From NCBI GenBank assembly GCA_003557565.1, contig PWOG01000345.1, forward strand, positions 1 to 9,289: DNA of 9,289 nt. Direction: 5' to 3'. How positions within the stretch are numbered: the first letter of the stretch is position 1; every line of letters starts with the position of its first letter. Both the position numbers and the translations under genes were made by a program. The notes beneath the pieces are model-generated. The model did no database searches. It saw nothing but the letters and a program-made list of their open reading frames with translations, and was not told the origin of the DNA. This document shows, piece by piece, positions 1-6,306 of this stretch. Source of the DNA: Desulfobulbaceae bacterium. GTDB taxonomy: Bacteria; Desulfobacterota; Desulfobulbia; Desulfobulbales; Desulfurivibrionaceae.

Positions 1-3000
1 CCGCCGCGGCGTAATCGATATCCTCCGTGGTGGTGGTCGGGCCCAGGGAGAAGCGGACCGTGCAGTGGGCCTCTTCCCGGCTCAGTCCCATGGCGAGCAG
101 GGCCGGGGATGGTTCGGGGTTGCCGGATTTGCAGGCGGAGCCGGAAGAAAAACAGAGCCCGTGCCGATCCAGCAGCAGCACCAGCGATTCTCCCCGGATA
201 TCGGGAATAATTATACTCAGGGTGTTGGGCAGCCGCACCGCCGCCTCACTGTTGACCCGGGCTCCGGGGATGACTTGCCGGATGGCCGCCGCCAGCCGGT
301 CGCGCAGTTCGGCCAGACGGTCGTGGTCATCGCTTTCCAGGCGGCGCCGGGCCAGTTCGCAGGCCTTGGCAAAACCCACGATGCCGGCCACGTTTTCGGT
401 ACCGGCCCGCAACGAGCCTTCCTGGCCGCCGCCGTGCAGCAACGGCTCGATCGCCACCCCCTGGCGGCGATACAGGGCCCCCACCCCCTTGGGGCCATGC
501 ACCTTGTGGGAGGACAGCGAGAGCAGATCGACCCCCAGTTCCTCCACGTCCACCACCATCCTGCCCAGCCCCTGCACCGCGTCGGTATGAAACAGGGCGC
601 CGTGGTTGCGGGCCAGCCGGGCCAGTTCCCGGACCGGCTGCACCGCTCCGGTCTCGTTGTTGGCCAGCATGATGGAAACCAGGATGGTATCCGGGCGCAG
701 GGCCGCCGCCAGCGCCGCCGGCTCCACCACCCCTTGGCGGTTGACCGGCAGCACCGTGGTTTCAAAGCCCTCTGCCGCCAGGGCCTGGCAGGAAAGCGCC
801 ACCGCCGGATGCTCGATGCTGCTGGTGATCAGGTGGCGCCCCCGGTGCTTGAGCGCCCGGGCCGCTCCCTTGATGGCCAGATTGTCCGCCTCGGTGCCGC
901 CGCCGGTGAAAATCAGTCGGCGGCCCGTGCAGTTGAGCAGGCCGGCGATGGTCCGGCGGGCATCCTCCAGCGATCCCCGGGCCCCGTTGCCCATGTGGTG
1001 AATACTCGAGGGGTTGCCCCATTGCTCCTGCAGGAAAGGCAGCATGGCCGCCCGCACCTCGTCGGCCATGGGGGTGGTGGCGTTGTGGTCCAGAAAAACC
1101 CGCCGCAGCTCGACCTTGCCGGGCCGGGGGCCACGGCCGGCGGGTTCCCGGTGCGGGCCGCGCTCCCGGTTCTGGCTTTGCTCCCGGGAGCCGTCCGGGC
1201 CTTCGGTTTTTGGCTGCTCGCCGGGCCCGTCCCCGGCCTTGCGCACCTGGCAGAGCAGGGTCTTGTAAATGGGAAAACCGGAAATGGGGTCGAAACGCCC
1301 CGGGTCGGTCAACTCGTTGACATTGGCCTCCCGCCAGGCCTTGGGCCCCAAGGGGCCGCCGCCGCCCATACTGACATCCACGGTGCCGGCCACGATATGG
1401 TCGGTGACCCGGGCCCGCAGCCGCAACCGGCCGCGGGGTGATTCCACCTCCACCGGGTCGCCGTCGGCAATCCCCCGGTCGGCGGCATCACGGTCATTGA
1501 TGGTGACCAGGGGCTCGGGATTGCGCTCCCGGAGTTTGGCCACCCCGTGATGCTGGCTGCGGAAATCATAGAGGGTCCGGGAACCGGAGTTGAGGACCAG
1601 GGGATAATCCTCGGCCAGTTGGGGATTGGCCAGGGGGCCTTCCCGGGGCTCGGTGTAAACCGGCAGGGCGTCGTAGCCATGCTCGGCCAGGATACTGGCG
1701 GTGATCTCGAATTTGCCGCTGGGGGTGGCGAAACCCGGCTGTCCGTCCGGCCGCAGGCGTCCTTTTTCCCATTTTTTATACTCCATCATCACCGTGGGCA
1801 TCTGCACGGCACCACCGGCGGCCCGCACTTCCTCCAGGGTGAAGCCGCTGCCGGCCAGGGCATGGCGCAGGACCTCCTCTTCGCTCTGGGGGAAGAGATG
1901 GCCGTAACCGAGCAGGTCGGCCAGCCCGGCCATGATGAGGTAATCGTTGCGCGCCTCGCCCACCGGCTCCAGCATCTTCTCCCGGATCTTGAACAGCGGG
2001 CCGTAACGCATAAAGGAAGTTATTTCGTAGCCGGTGGCCGCCGGCAGCACCAGATCGGCATAGGCCGAATCGGCGGTGTGGTAGCGATCGATGGTCACCA
2101 GGAAATCCAGGGCGTTCAGGGTTTGGCGCCACAGCTCGGGCGCCGGCCAGGCGGTGATGATGGAGCCGCCCTGGATGATCAGGGCCCGGATACGGTAGGG
2201 ATCACCCTCGAGCACCGAACGGGGCAGTTCGATGGCGTGCGACTCCCCCCGGTACATACTGTATACCGGGAAGCGATCCCGGCCCAGGGCCTTTTTGACC
2301 TCGGGGTTGGCGATCAGCCCCTGCCGGTTCTGGGGAAAGCCGTTTTCCTTCATGCGAAAGAGCAGGCCGCCGGGCACGTCCAGCTGACCGGCCAGCCCCC
2401 AGAGAATGAACACCGCCCGGATGGCCTGAACCCCGCTATCCGAGTATTCCAGGCCGGTGTACATCACCGGGGCCGCCCCCCGCGCCCGGGCGATGCGGCG
2501 GGCCAGGCTCCGGACCGTGGCCGCGGGCACTCCGGTGATCCCCTCCACCACCTCCGGCCGGTAATGCTGGACCAGACCGGCCAGATCATCAAAACCCAGG
2601 GTCCATTCCTTAACGAACCGCTCATCGTAGAGCTCTTCTGCCAGCAGCACCTGGATCATTCCCAGGGCCAGGGCGCCGTCGGTGCCGGGGCGCGGGGCGA
2701 TCCACTGGGCCTCGGCAGCACGGGCGGTCTCCGTCCGGCGCGGATCAATGGCAACCACCTCGGCCCCCCGCTCCCTGGCCTGCAGAATCTGGGTATGGGC
2801 CAGGGGCGGCGAATCGGTGGCCGGATTGGCGCCCCAGACGACAATGAGCTCCGCCTGTTCGAGATCGGCATCCATGGTGATGTACATCTCGCCCATGGTG
2901 GTGTGGGGGGCGATCATGGCAAAGGAGACGTAGCAGAGCGCTCCCACCCCCAGCGAATTGGGGGAACCAAAAGGGAAGAGCACACTGGAGGCCGAGGAGA

Positions 3001-3463
3001 CCGCCACCCCTTGGGGCTGAAAGATATCGCACAGGGCCAGGTCGAAGCTGCCGCGGCCGGTATAAACCGCCGTTGCTTCCGGTCCGGACTCGGCCTTGAT
3101 GGTCTGGAGCCGCTCGGCCATGATCTCGTAAGCCTGCTCCCAGGAGATCCGCTCAAAGTCGTAGCCGCCCTTGGGGCCGGTGCGGCGCAGGGGATAGCGC
3201 AAACGATCCGGATCATGGACGATCTGCGGCGAATGGCGGCCGATTTCGCAGATCATTCCCAGCGGGTGGTCCGGTTGGGGTTCGACTTCCAGCAAACGCT
3301 GGTCCTTGAGGCGGGCCCTTAACCAGCAGCCCGCCGGGCAGATACCGCAGATGCCGTCCCTGGTTTGTATGTGATCACGGGGCACCCCTTGATCATTTAC
3401 CTTGGTTTCCTCAGTTCCGGACTCACCTTGGCTGGGAGATCGCTGCATGTTGCCGTTGAACAT
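1..3463 (-). CDS. Molybdopterin oxidoreductase-cysteine desulfurase fusion, probable metallopterin-dependent ergothioneine synthase (3' end outside window)
   Basis: One open frame without a stop runs from ATG 3463 past the left edge (1154 codons seen). Residues 39, 42, 46 and 72 form the CxxCxxxCx25C motif of a [4Fe-4S] cluster. Next comes a DMSO reductase-type molybdopterin fold, with VVWGANP near residue 205 and Cys177 (ALCYVSF) as the likely Mo/W ligand. A dinucleotide-binding domain (LNSGSRTLYDF...) ends near residue 740. A Gly/Pro/Arg-rich linker (about 741-787) leads to a class V, NifS/IscS-type cysteine desulfurase starting VFLDHNATTP. It has His885 (SSIEHPAV), PLP lysine Lys987 (SSHKVHGPKG) and persulfide cysteine Cys1111 (SSGSACKSG). 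About 366 desulfurase residues are present, so perhaps 20-30 are missing. The gene starts 21 bases after egtD. Inference: sulfur from cysteine is passed to C2 of hercynine at the metallopterin site. This agrees with the metallopterin-dependent ergothioneine synthase I recall from Caldithrix abyssi. Domain calls are firm; the product rests on context. Confidence 0.85.
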   Translation of the reverse strand, partial: MFNGNMQRSPSQGESGTEETKVNDQGVPRDHIQTRDGICGICPAGCWLRARLKDQRLLEVEPQPDHPLGMICEIGRHSPQIVHDPDRLRYPLRRTGPKGGYDFERISWEQAYEIMAERLQTIKAESGPEATAVYTGRGSFDLALCDIFQPQGVAVSSASSVLFPFGSPNSLGVGALCYVSFAMIAPHTTMGEMYITMDADLEQAELIVVWGANPATDSPPLAHTQILQARERGAEVVAIDPRRTETARAAEAQWIAPRPGTDGALALGMIQVLLAEELYDERFVKEWTLGFDDLAGLVQHYRPEVVEGITGVPAATVRSLARRIARARGAAPVMYTGLEYSDSGVQAIRAVFILWGLAGQLDVPGGLLFRMKENGFPQNRQGLIANPEVKKALGRDRFPVYSMYRGESHAIELPRSVLEGDPYRIRALIIQGGSIITAWPAPELWRQTLNALDFLVTIDRYHTADSAYADLVLPAATGYEITSFMRYGPLFKIREKMLEPVGEARNDYLIMAGLADLLGYGHLFPQSEEEVLRHALAGSGFTLEEVRAAGGAVQMPTVMMEYKKWEKGRLRPDGQPGFATPSGKFEITASILAEHGYDALPVYTEPREGPLANPQLAEDYPLVLNSGSRTLYDFRSQHHGVAKLRERNPEPLVTINDRDAADRGIADGDPVEVESPRGRLRLRARVTDHIVAGTVDVSMGGGGPLGPKAWREANVNELTDPGRFDPISGFPIYKTLLCQVRKAGDGPGEQPKTEGPDGSREQSQNRERGPHREPAGRGPRPGKVELRRVFLDHNATTPMADEVRAAMLPFLQEQWGNPSSIHHMGNGARGSLEDARRTIAGLLNCTGRRLIFTGGGTEADNLAIKGAARALKHRGRHLITSSIEHPAVALSCQALAAEGFETTVLPVNRQGVVEPAALAAALRPDTILVSIMLANNETGAVQPVRELARLARNHGALFHTDAVQGLGRMVVDVEELGVDLLSLSSHKVHGPKGVGALYRRQGVAIEPLLHGGGQEGSLRAGTENVAGIVGFAKACELARRRLESDDHDRLAELRDRLAAAIRQVIPGARVNSEAAVRLPNTLSIIIPDIRGESLVLLLDRHGLCFSSGSACKSGNPEPSPALLAMGLSREEAHCTVRFSLGPTTTTEDIDYAAA

Positions 3464-3464
3464 G
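3446..3464 (-). promoter_or_regulatory. Small hairpin over the fusion-gene start codon
   Basis: In the mRNA, CATGTT and AACATG form a perfect 6-bp inverted repeat around the 7-base loop CAACGGC. The left arm contains the chosen ATG (3463) and the right arm contains the next in-frame ATG (codon 6). A weak ribosome binding site (GGTG within AGCGGTGAAATC) precedes the first ATG, which is why I chose it. The hairpin could dampen initiation or couple it to ribosomes finishing egtD. A stem this short may be chance. Confidence 0.3.
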
Positions 3465-3484
3465 ATTTCACCGCTGGTAACAAT

Positions 3485-4522
3485 TCAGATTCGCTCAAGC
3501 AGCAACAGCCCGAACCACTGTTGCTGGTCGGTGAAGGTTTTACGCGCTATCAGGCCGTGGCTGCGGAGATGCTCCAGCAGCGGGGGCAACCGGAATTTGC
3601 GGCTGATCTCCACCAGGATTTCCTCGTTACGGGCAATGCTGAATGATTGGCCCATCGGCCCCACCTTAAGGGACTGCGGGGCGGTAAAGCGTGCCCGGGT
3701 CTCGATGCGCTCCCGCCGGGGATTGTACCCGGCCACATGCTCGATCTTGTCGAGCTCAAGGCCGGCGTCAAGCTCGCGGTTCATACGGGCAAAGAGATTG
3801 CGGGTGAAAGCGGCGGTCACCCCGGCGGCATCGTTATAGGCGGCGTTGAGGATCTGTTCATCTTTGACCAGGTCCACCCCCAGCAGAAAAAAGTCGCCGG
3901 TGGCCATGCCTCCGGCGACCGACCGCCAGAAGGAATCGGCCTGGTCTTCATCAAGATTGCCGATGGTGCTGCCGAGAAAAAGGGTCAGGGCGGGGGATGT
4001 CATGCCGAAAAGGGCAAAGGCGTCTTCATAAGTGCCATGCAGACAGGTAACCCGCACCGCCGGGCATCGGGCGGGGATATCACGGCAGGCCTGCCGCAGG
4101 CTGTTTTCACACACATCCACCGGCACATAATGCGTAGGGCCGTGCAGTTCGGCGTGGGCCGCCAGCAGCTGCCCGGTTTTGCCGGAGCTGCCGGAGCCCA
4201 ACTCCAGGATGGTAACCGGGCCGGTATAACGGCAGATCTCCTCGGCCCGCGCGGCCATGATGGCGGACTCGGTGCGGGTAAGATAATATTCCGGCTGTCG
4301 GCAGATGCTTTCAAAGAGCCGGCCGCCTTCGCTGTCGTAGAGAAACCGGCAGTCGAATCGCCGCGGCCGGGCGGCAAGCCCCGCCGCCACGGACTCGGCA
4401 AATTCGTCCGTCTCGGCGTCCCGTTCCGGCATCCGCATCATCAGGTGCCGCCCGCTGTTGGCCGCCAGGAGAAAATCCCCGAGCATACCTTCATTGGTCG
4501 TACATTGGGCTTTCATCAACAT
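3485..4522 (-). CDS. egtD: EgtD, L-histidine N-alpha-methyltransferase (hercynine synthase)
   Basis: This SAM-dependent enzyme trimethylates the alpha-amino group of histidine to hercynine, the first step of ergothioneine synthesis in the cytoplasm. The 345-residue product fits the family length of roughly 320-350. Family landmarks are YDSEG at 62-66, PEYYLTRTE around 78-85 (Tyr80 in the histidine pocket), the SAM loop ELGSGSSGKT at 107-116, FLGSTIGN at 182-189, AYNDAAGVTAAF at 228-239 and VEIS.KF at 304-310. The last matches the Glu/Ser pair that binds substrate in mycobacterial EgtD. The frame extends 14 codons upstream, but ATG 4522 is preferred because GGAGGAGG lies 8 bases before it. The start sits at the end of a structured leader of about 200 bases. 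The stop is 21 bases before the fusion gene, so the two are probably co-transcribed. No oxygen-dependent EgtB partner is present. The family call is secure. Confidence 0.93.
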   Translation of the reverse strand: MLMKAQCTTNEGMLGDFLLAANSGRHLMMRMPERDAETDEFAESVAAGLAARPRRFDCRFLYDSEGGRLFESICRQPEYYLTRTESAIMAARAEEICRYTGPVTILELGSGSSGKTGQLLAAHAELHGPTHYVPVDVCENSLRQACRDIPARCPAVRVTCLHGTYEDAFALFGMTSPALTLFLGSTIGNLDEDQADSFWRSVAGGMATGDFFLLGVDLVKDEQILNAAYNDAAGVTAAFTRNLFARMNRELDAGLELDKIEHVAGYNPRRERIETRARFTAPQSLKVGPMGQSFSIARNEEILVEISRKFRLPPLLEHLRSHGLIARKTFTDQQQWFGLLLLERI

Positions 4523-4724
4523 GCAGCAGGCCTCCTCCATCTGATTTGTCTTCCGGGTAAACAATCACCGGGGTCGTCCCGCAAGCGGTCACCGGGGGCC
4601 TGCAAGATGCGGTGCCCCGTGATCGCTTACTCTTCTTGCTGGCGGGTACGCCGCCGGATAACCCGGCTGAGGTTCGTCGGTTCCCGGCCCCCTTTTCCTC
4701 CACCAGCGCTTGAGCCGGTAATAT
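4523..4724 (-). promoter_or_regulatory. Structured 5' leader of the egtD operon, candidate riboswitch or attenuator
   Basis: About 200 bases separate the predicted transcription start from the egtD ATG, with no convincing gene. In mRNA order it contains a hairpin GCCGG-GTTAT-CCGGC, directly followed by GGCGG-CGTAC-CCGCC. A long stem then pairs GCGATCACGGGGC (4626-4614) with GCCCCCGGTGACCGC (4599-4585). A second copy of CCCCGGTGA (4573-4565) can compete for the same arm. Part of it (GGGAA, the two GC hairpins, CCCGCC...AGTAAGCG) loosely recalls cobalamin riboswitches. The canonical core order and box are not there, so I do not assign a class. Molybdenum-cofactor or SAM sensing would suit the downstream genes but is only a guess. 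Confidence 0.45.
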
Positions 4725-4730
4725 CGGTTT

Positions 4731-4761
4731 ATTCTAGCACACCGGACCTGCGGGGAGTAAA
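4731..4761 (-). promoter_or_regulatory. Candidate sigma70 promoter for egtD operon
   Basis: An extended -10 element, TGC-TAGAAT, lies at 4739-4731. A -35-like TTTACT lies at 4761-4756 with a 19-base spacer, which is longer than ideal but tolerated with an extended -10. It sits about 100 bases downstream of the cytochrome terminator, so the egtD operon probably has its own transcript starting near 4724. Confidence 0.45.
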
Positions 4762-4867
4762 CCTCAAAAAACTTTCAGCAGTTGCGGGAGAGTGGATGAT
4801 GGCGGAAGTGGAATTTGAGCGGGTGAGCAAGAGTTTTTGGCGGCCGGAAGGTTCAAGGGGCAAGATC

Positions 4868-4913
4868 AAAAAAGGGCCGGCAGCAGGCCGAGAAAGCTCA
4901 TCTTGCCTGCTGC
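4868..4913 (-). terminator. Intrinsic terminator of the cytochrome operon
   Basis: GCAGCAGGC (4913-4905) pairs perfectly with GCCTGCTGC (4888-4880). The loop carries a smaller GAG-CTTT-CTC hairpin. CGGCCC and a run of six T (4873-4868) follow. The left arm lies in the last codons of the cytochrome gene and the stop codon falls in the loop. The six bases between stem and T-run are more than usual, so efficiency is uncertain. Confidence 0.6.
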
Positions 4914-5749
4914 TGCATTTCCATAAGAATGTCGACAATCTCTTCGATCTTTTCTTCCGGGATAATTTCAGGCCCGTATTCATGCATCCGCCCAACCACC
5001 TCCTGCCAGCCGACCCGGCTGTAGCTCACCCCCATGATTTCATGCTGCTTGTGGCAGGGCAGGCAGTGCATTTCCAGGGGTGTACCCTCTTCAACTAATT
5101 GTGGAGTGTGGGTTTCAACGAGGTAATGAAGAATCTGCCCTCCCGCCGCCGGGCTGATGCGCGGCGCAGCCAGTTCGATCATTCTGTCAATCACTTCTTC
5201 CCAGGAGGCGGTATCTCGGACCTGCATGATATCTTGCAACAGATGACAGGTGGAGCAGCGATCAATGAACAGCTGTTTGCCCAATTGGGCATCGAGCATA
5301 TGCTCTGGCAACTCGGCATGCGAAATATAGGGGGTTTCATGGTATTGATTAACGAGGTAATAGCCGGCCGTAATCCAGACCATGGTGAAGGCGAGCAGAT
5401 AGACCGAAACCCCCAGAACGAACACGTTTTTCAGCAACTTGGGGAAAAAGCGGGGAATAAGCACCTTCAACCCAAGCAGGAAAACCAGGGCCACTGCAAA
5501 GGAAACGTGCAGGGCGATGCGCGACGGGGACTCTTCCCAGTAATCCTCCACCCGCTGCAGCATCGAAATGAACATGAACACAAAGAGGATGACAAAGACC
5601 CAGCCGGCCACCCGGTGCCAGGCGGCATAACGCTGGTAATCCGGAGGTTGCCGGCGGCCCTGGACCGAGAGCATGGTGTAGAGCGCGATTCCTCCCAGGA
5701 TCAGGAACGTAATACTGATGATCGTGCTCCACAGCGGACTGAGGCTCAT
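4898..5749 (-). CDS. Membrane-anchored diheme cytochrome c
   Basis: The 283-residue product has four predicted membrane helices at about 8-28, 47-65, 79-98 and 108-132. A soluble tail follows with two c-type heme motifs, CSTCH (165-169) and CLPCH (229-233). The tail looks like a duplicated monoheme unit. After each CxxCH comes a W-x-EV-xx-RM segment (W183...M190 and W248...M255), then an I/P-rich helix region. The methionines could be distal heme ligands. His45 (AAWHRVAGW) and His81 (RIALHVSF) at membrane helices could bind heme b, but this is speculative. If the tail is on the outer face, the protein could pass electrons between the quinone pool or a membrane partner and periplasmic acceptors. 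The ATG overlaps the stop of the 30-residue gene (ATGA) and has AGGGGG five bases upstream. I do not recognise a named family for the whole chain. Confidence 0.85.
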   Translation of the reverse strand: MSLSPLWSTIISITFLILGGIALYTMLSVQGRRQPPDYQRYAAWHRVAGWVFVILFVFMFISMLQRVEDYWEESPSRIALHVSFAVALVFLLGLKVLIPRFFPKLLKNVFVLGVSVYLLAFTMVWITAGYYLVNQYHETPYISHAELPEHMLDAQLGKQLFIDRCSTCHLLQDIMQVRDTASWEEVIDRMIELAAPRISPAAGGQILHYLVETHTPQLVEEGTPLEMHCLPCHKQHEIMGVSYSRVGWQEVVGRMHEYGPEIIPEEKIEEIVDILMEMQQQAR

Positions 5750-5838
5750 GTCCGCCCCCTTTCCGTTCTAAAGAAGCTGACCAGCAGCAATACCAGCACA
5801 ATACCACTGATCCAACTCAGAGTGCTTACACCCATCAT
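5746..5838 (-). CDS. 30-residue single-pass membrane peptide, coupled to the cytochrome
   Basis: An ATG at 5838, four bases after GGGAG, opens a 30-codon frame. It encodes a short polar N-terminus, one hydrophobic stretch (about residues 7-23, WISGIVLVLLLVSFF) and a basic tail (RTERGRT), the pattern of a small inner-membrane subunit with its basic tail in the cytoplasm. Its TGA overlaps the cytochrome ATG as ATGA, a typical translational-coupling junction. The candidate promoter lies about 75 bases upstream. The function is unknown; a stabilising or assembly subunit of the cytochrome is the natural guess. The coupling, ribosome binding site and clean membrane segment argue that it is real. 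Confidence 0.65.
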   Translation of the reverse strand: MMGVSTLSWISGIVLVLLLVSFFRTERGRT

Positions 5839-5914
5839 AAGCTCCCGTGATTATGGTCGACCGGAGCCAAAAGCGCCGACAATGAAACGAACCGCGAAAA
5901 ATTTTTATATGTTA

Positions 5915-5943
5915 ATCGTATCACACCGGCTTAGCCCCACCAA
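5915..5943 (-). promoter_or_regulatory. Candidate sigma70 promoter for the cytochrome operon
   Basis: A -35-like TTGGTG (5943-5938) and a -10-like TACGAT (5920-5915) are spaced by exactly 17 bases in an AT-rich pocket between the tRNA terminator and the 30-residue gene. The rest of the gap (5839-6023) shows no gene. Confidence 0.4.
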
Positions 5944-6023
5944 AAAAATTGCCGCCAAATTGGTAATCCAGTTTTTCCCAACAGCCGATGCGCACCATGA
6001 AATGCGACACAAACAACCACACC

Positions 6024-6060
6024 AAAAAGTAAGGGGTTAACCGAAACCGGCTAACCCCTT
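6024..6060 (-). terminator. Intrinsic terminator after tRNA-Ser
   Basis: On the minus-strand RNA, AAGGGGUUAGCCG pairs with CGGUUAACCCCUU around a GUUU loop. This is a continuous 13-bp stem including one G-U pair, followed by AC and five U. On the plus strand the same position would be an A-C mismatch and the T-tract is on the wrong side, so the element is oriented for the tRNA. Confidence 0.85.
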
Positions 6061-6064
6061 GAGT

Positions 6065-6156
<92 letters not shown>

Positions 6157-6238
6157 TGCATTTTTTGATAAGCGATCACCCGCGGCAACAAACTTGCGCC
6201 AGCAACCGGAATTGCTGAATGATCACCTGCAGCCGTCC

Positions 6239-6267
6239 AGTTTAACGCATGCCCGGACCGACAACAA
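6239..6267 (-). promoter_or_regulatory. Candidate promoter for tRNA-Ser
   Basis: A -35-like TTGTTG (6267-6262) and a -10-like TAAACT (6244-6239) are spaced by 17 bases, between the tadA stop and the tRNA. The 5' leader to the mature tRNA would be about 75 bases. The -35 match is weak. Nothing else gene-like is seen in 6157-6306. Confidence 0.35.
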
Positions 6268-6306
6268 GGAGTGTTTGGATGGACCGTGACGTTTTGTTTG
6301 GCGGGC

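Noticed and set aside
65..3322. Very long plus-strand open frames (65-1441 and 1547-3322) opposite the fusion gene, which could suggest overlapping genes.
   Set aside because: Their translations are low-complexity Gly/Arg/Pro/His-rich with no family motifs, while the minus strand carries intact catalytic motifs. GC-rich antisense frames often lack stops.
3461..3487. The egtD TGA and the fusion-gene ATG are in the same frame, seven sense codons apart, so readthrough or selenocysteine insertion at TGA could make a triple fusion.
   Set aside because: The EgtD chain already has normal length and a normal C-terminus. The downstream hairpin is short and does not look like a SECIS element, and the fusion gene has its own start. 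Simple adjacency is enough.
4491..4703. A 70-codon GTG-start frame in the egtD leader overlapping the egtD start, considered as a leader peptide.
   Set aside because: It has no ribosome binding site before the GTG and no biased or repeated codons, and its composition is that of structured RNA.
4585..4724. Cobalamin riboswitch upstream of egtD.
   Set aside because: GGGAA, paired GC hairpins and CCCGCC occur, but the spacing and the conserved B12 box order do not fit. It is kept only as an unassigned structured leader.
5099..6040. Plus-strand open frame of about 313 codons opposite the cytochrome.
   Set aside because: It runs antisense to two CxxCH motifs and into the tRNA terminator and shows no recognisable domain.
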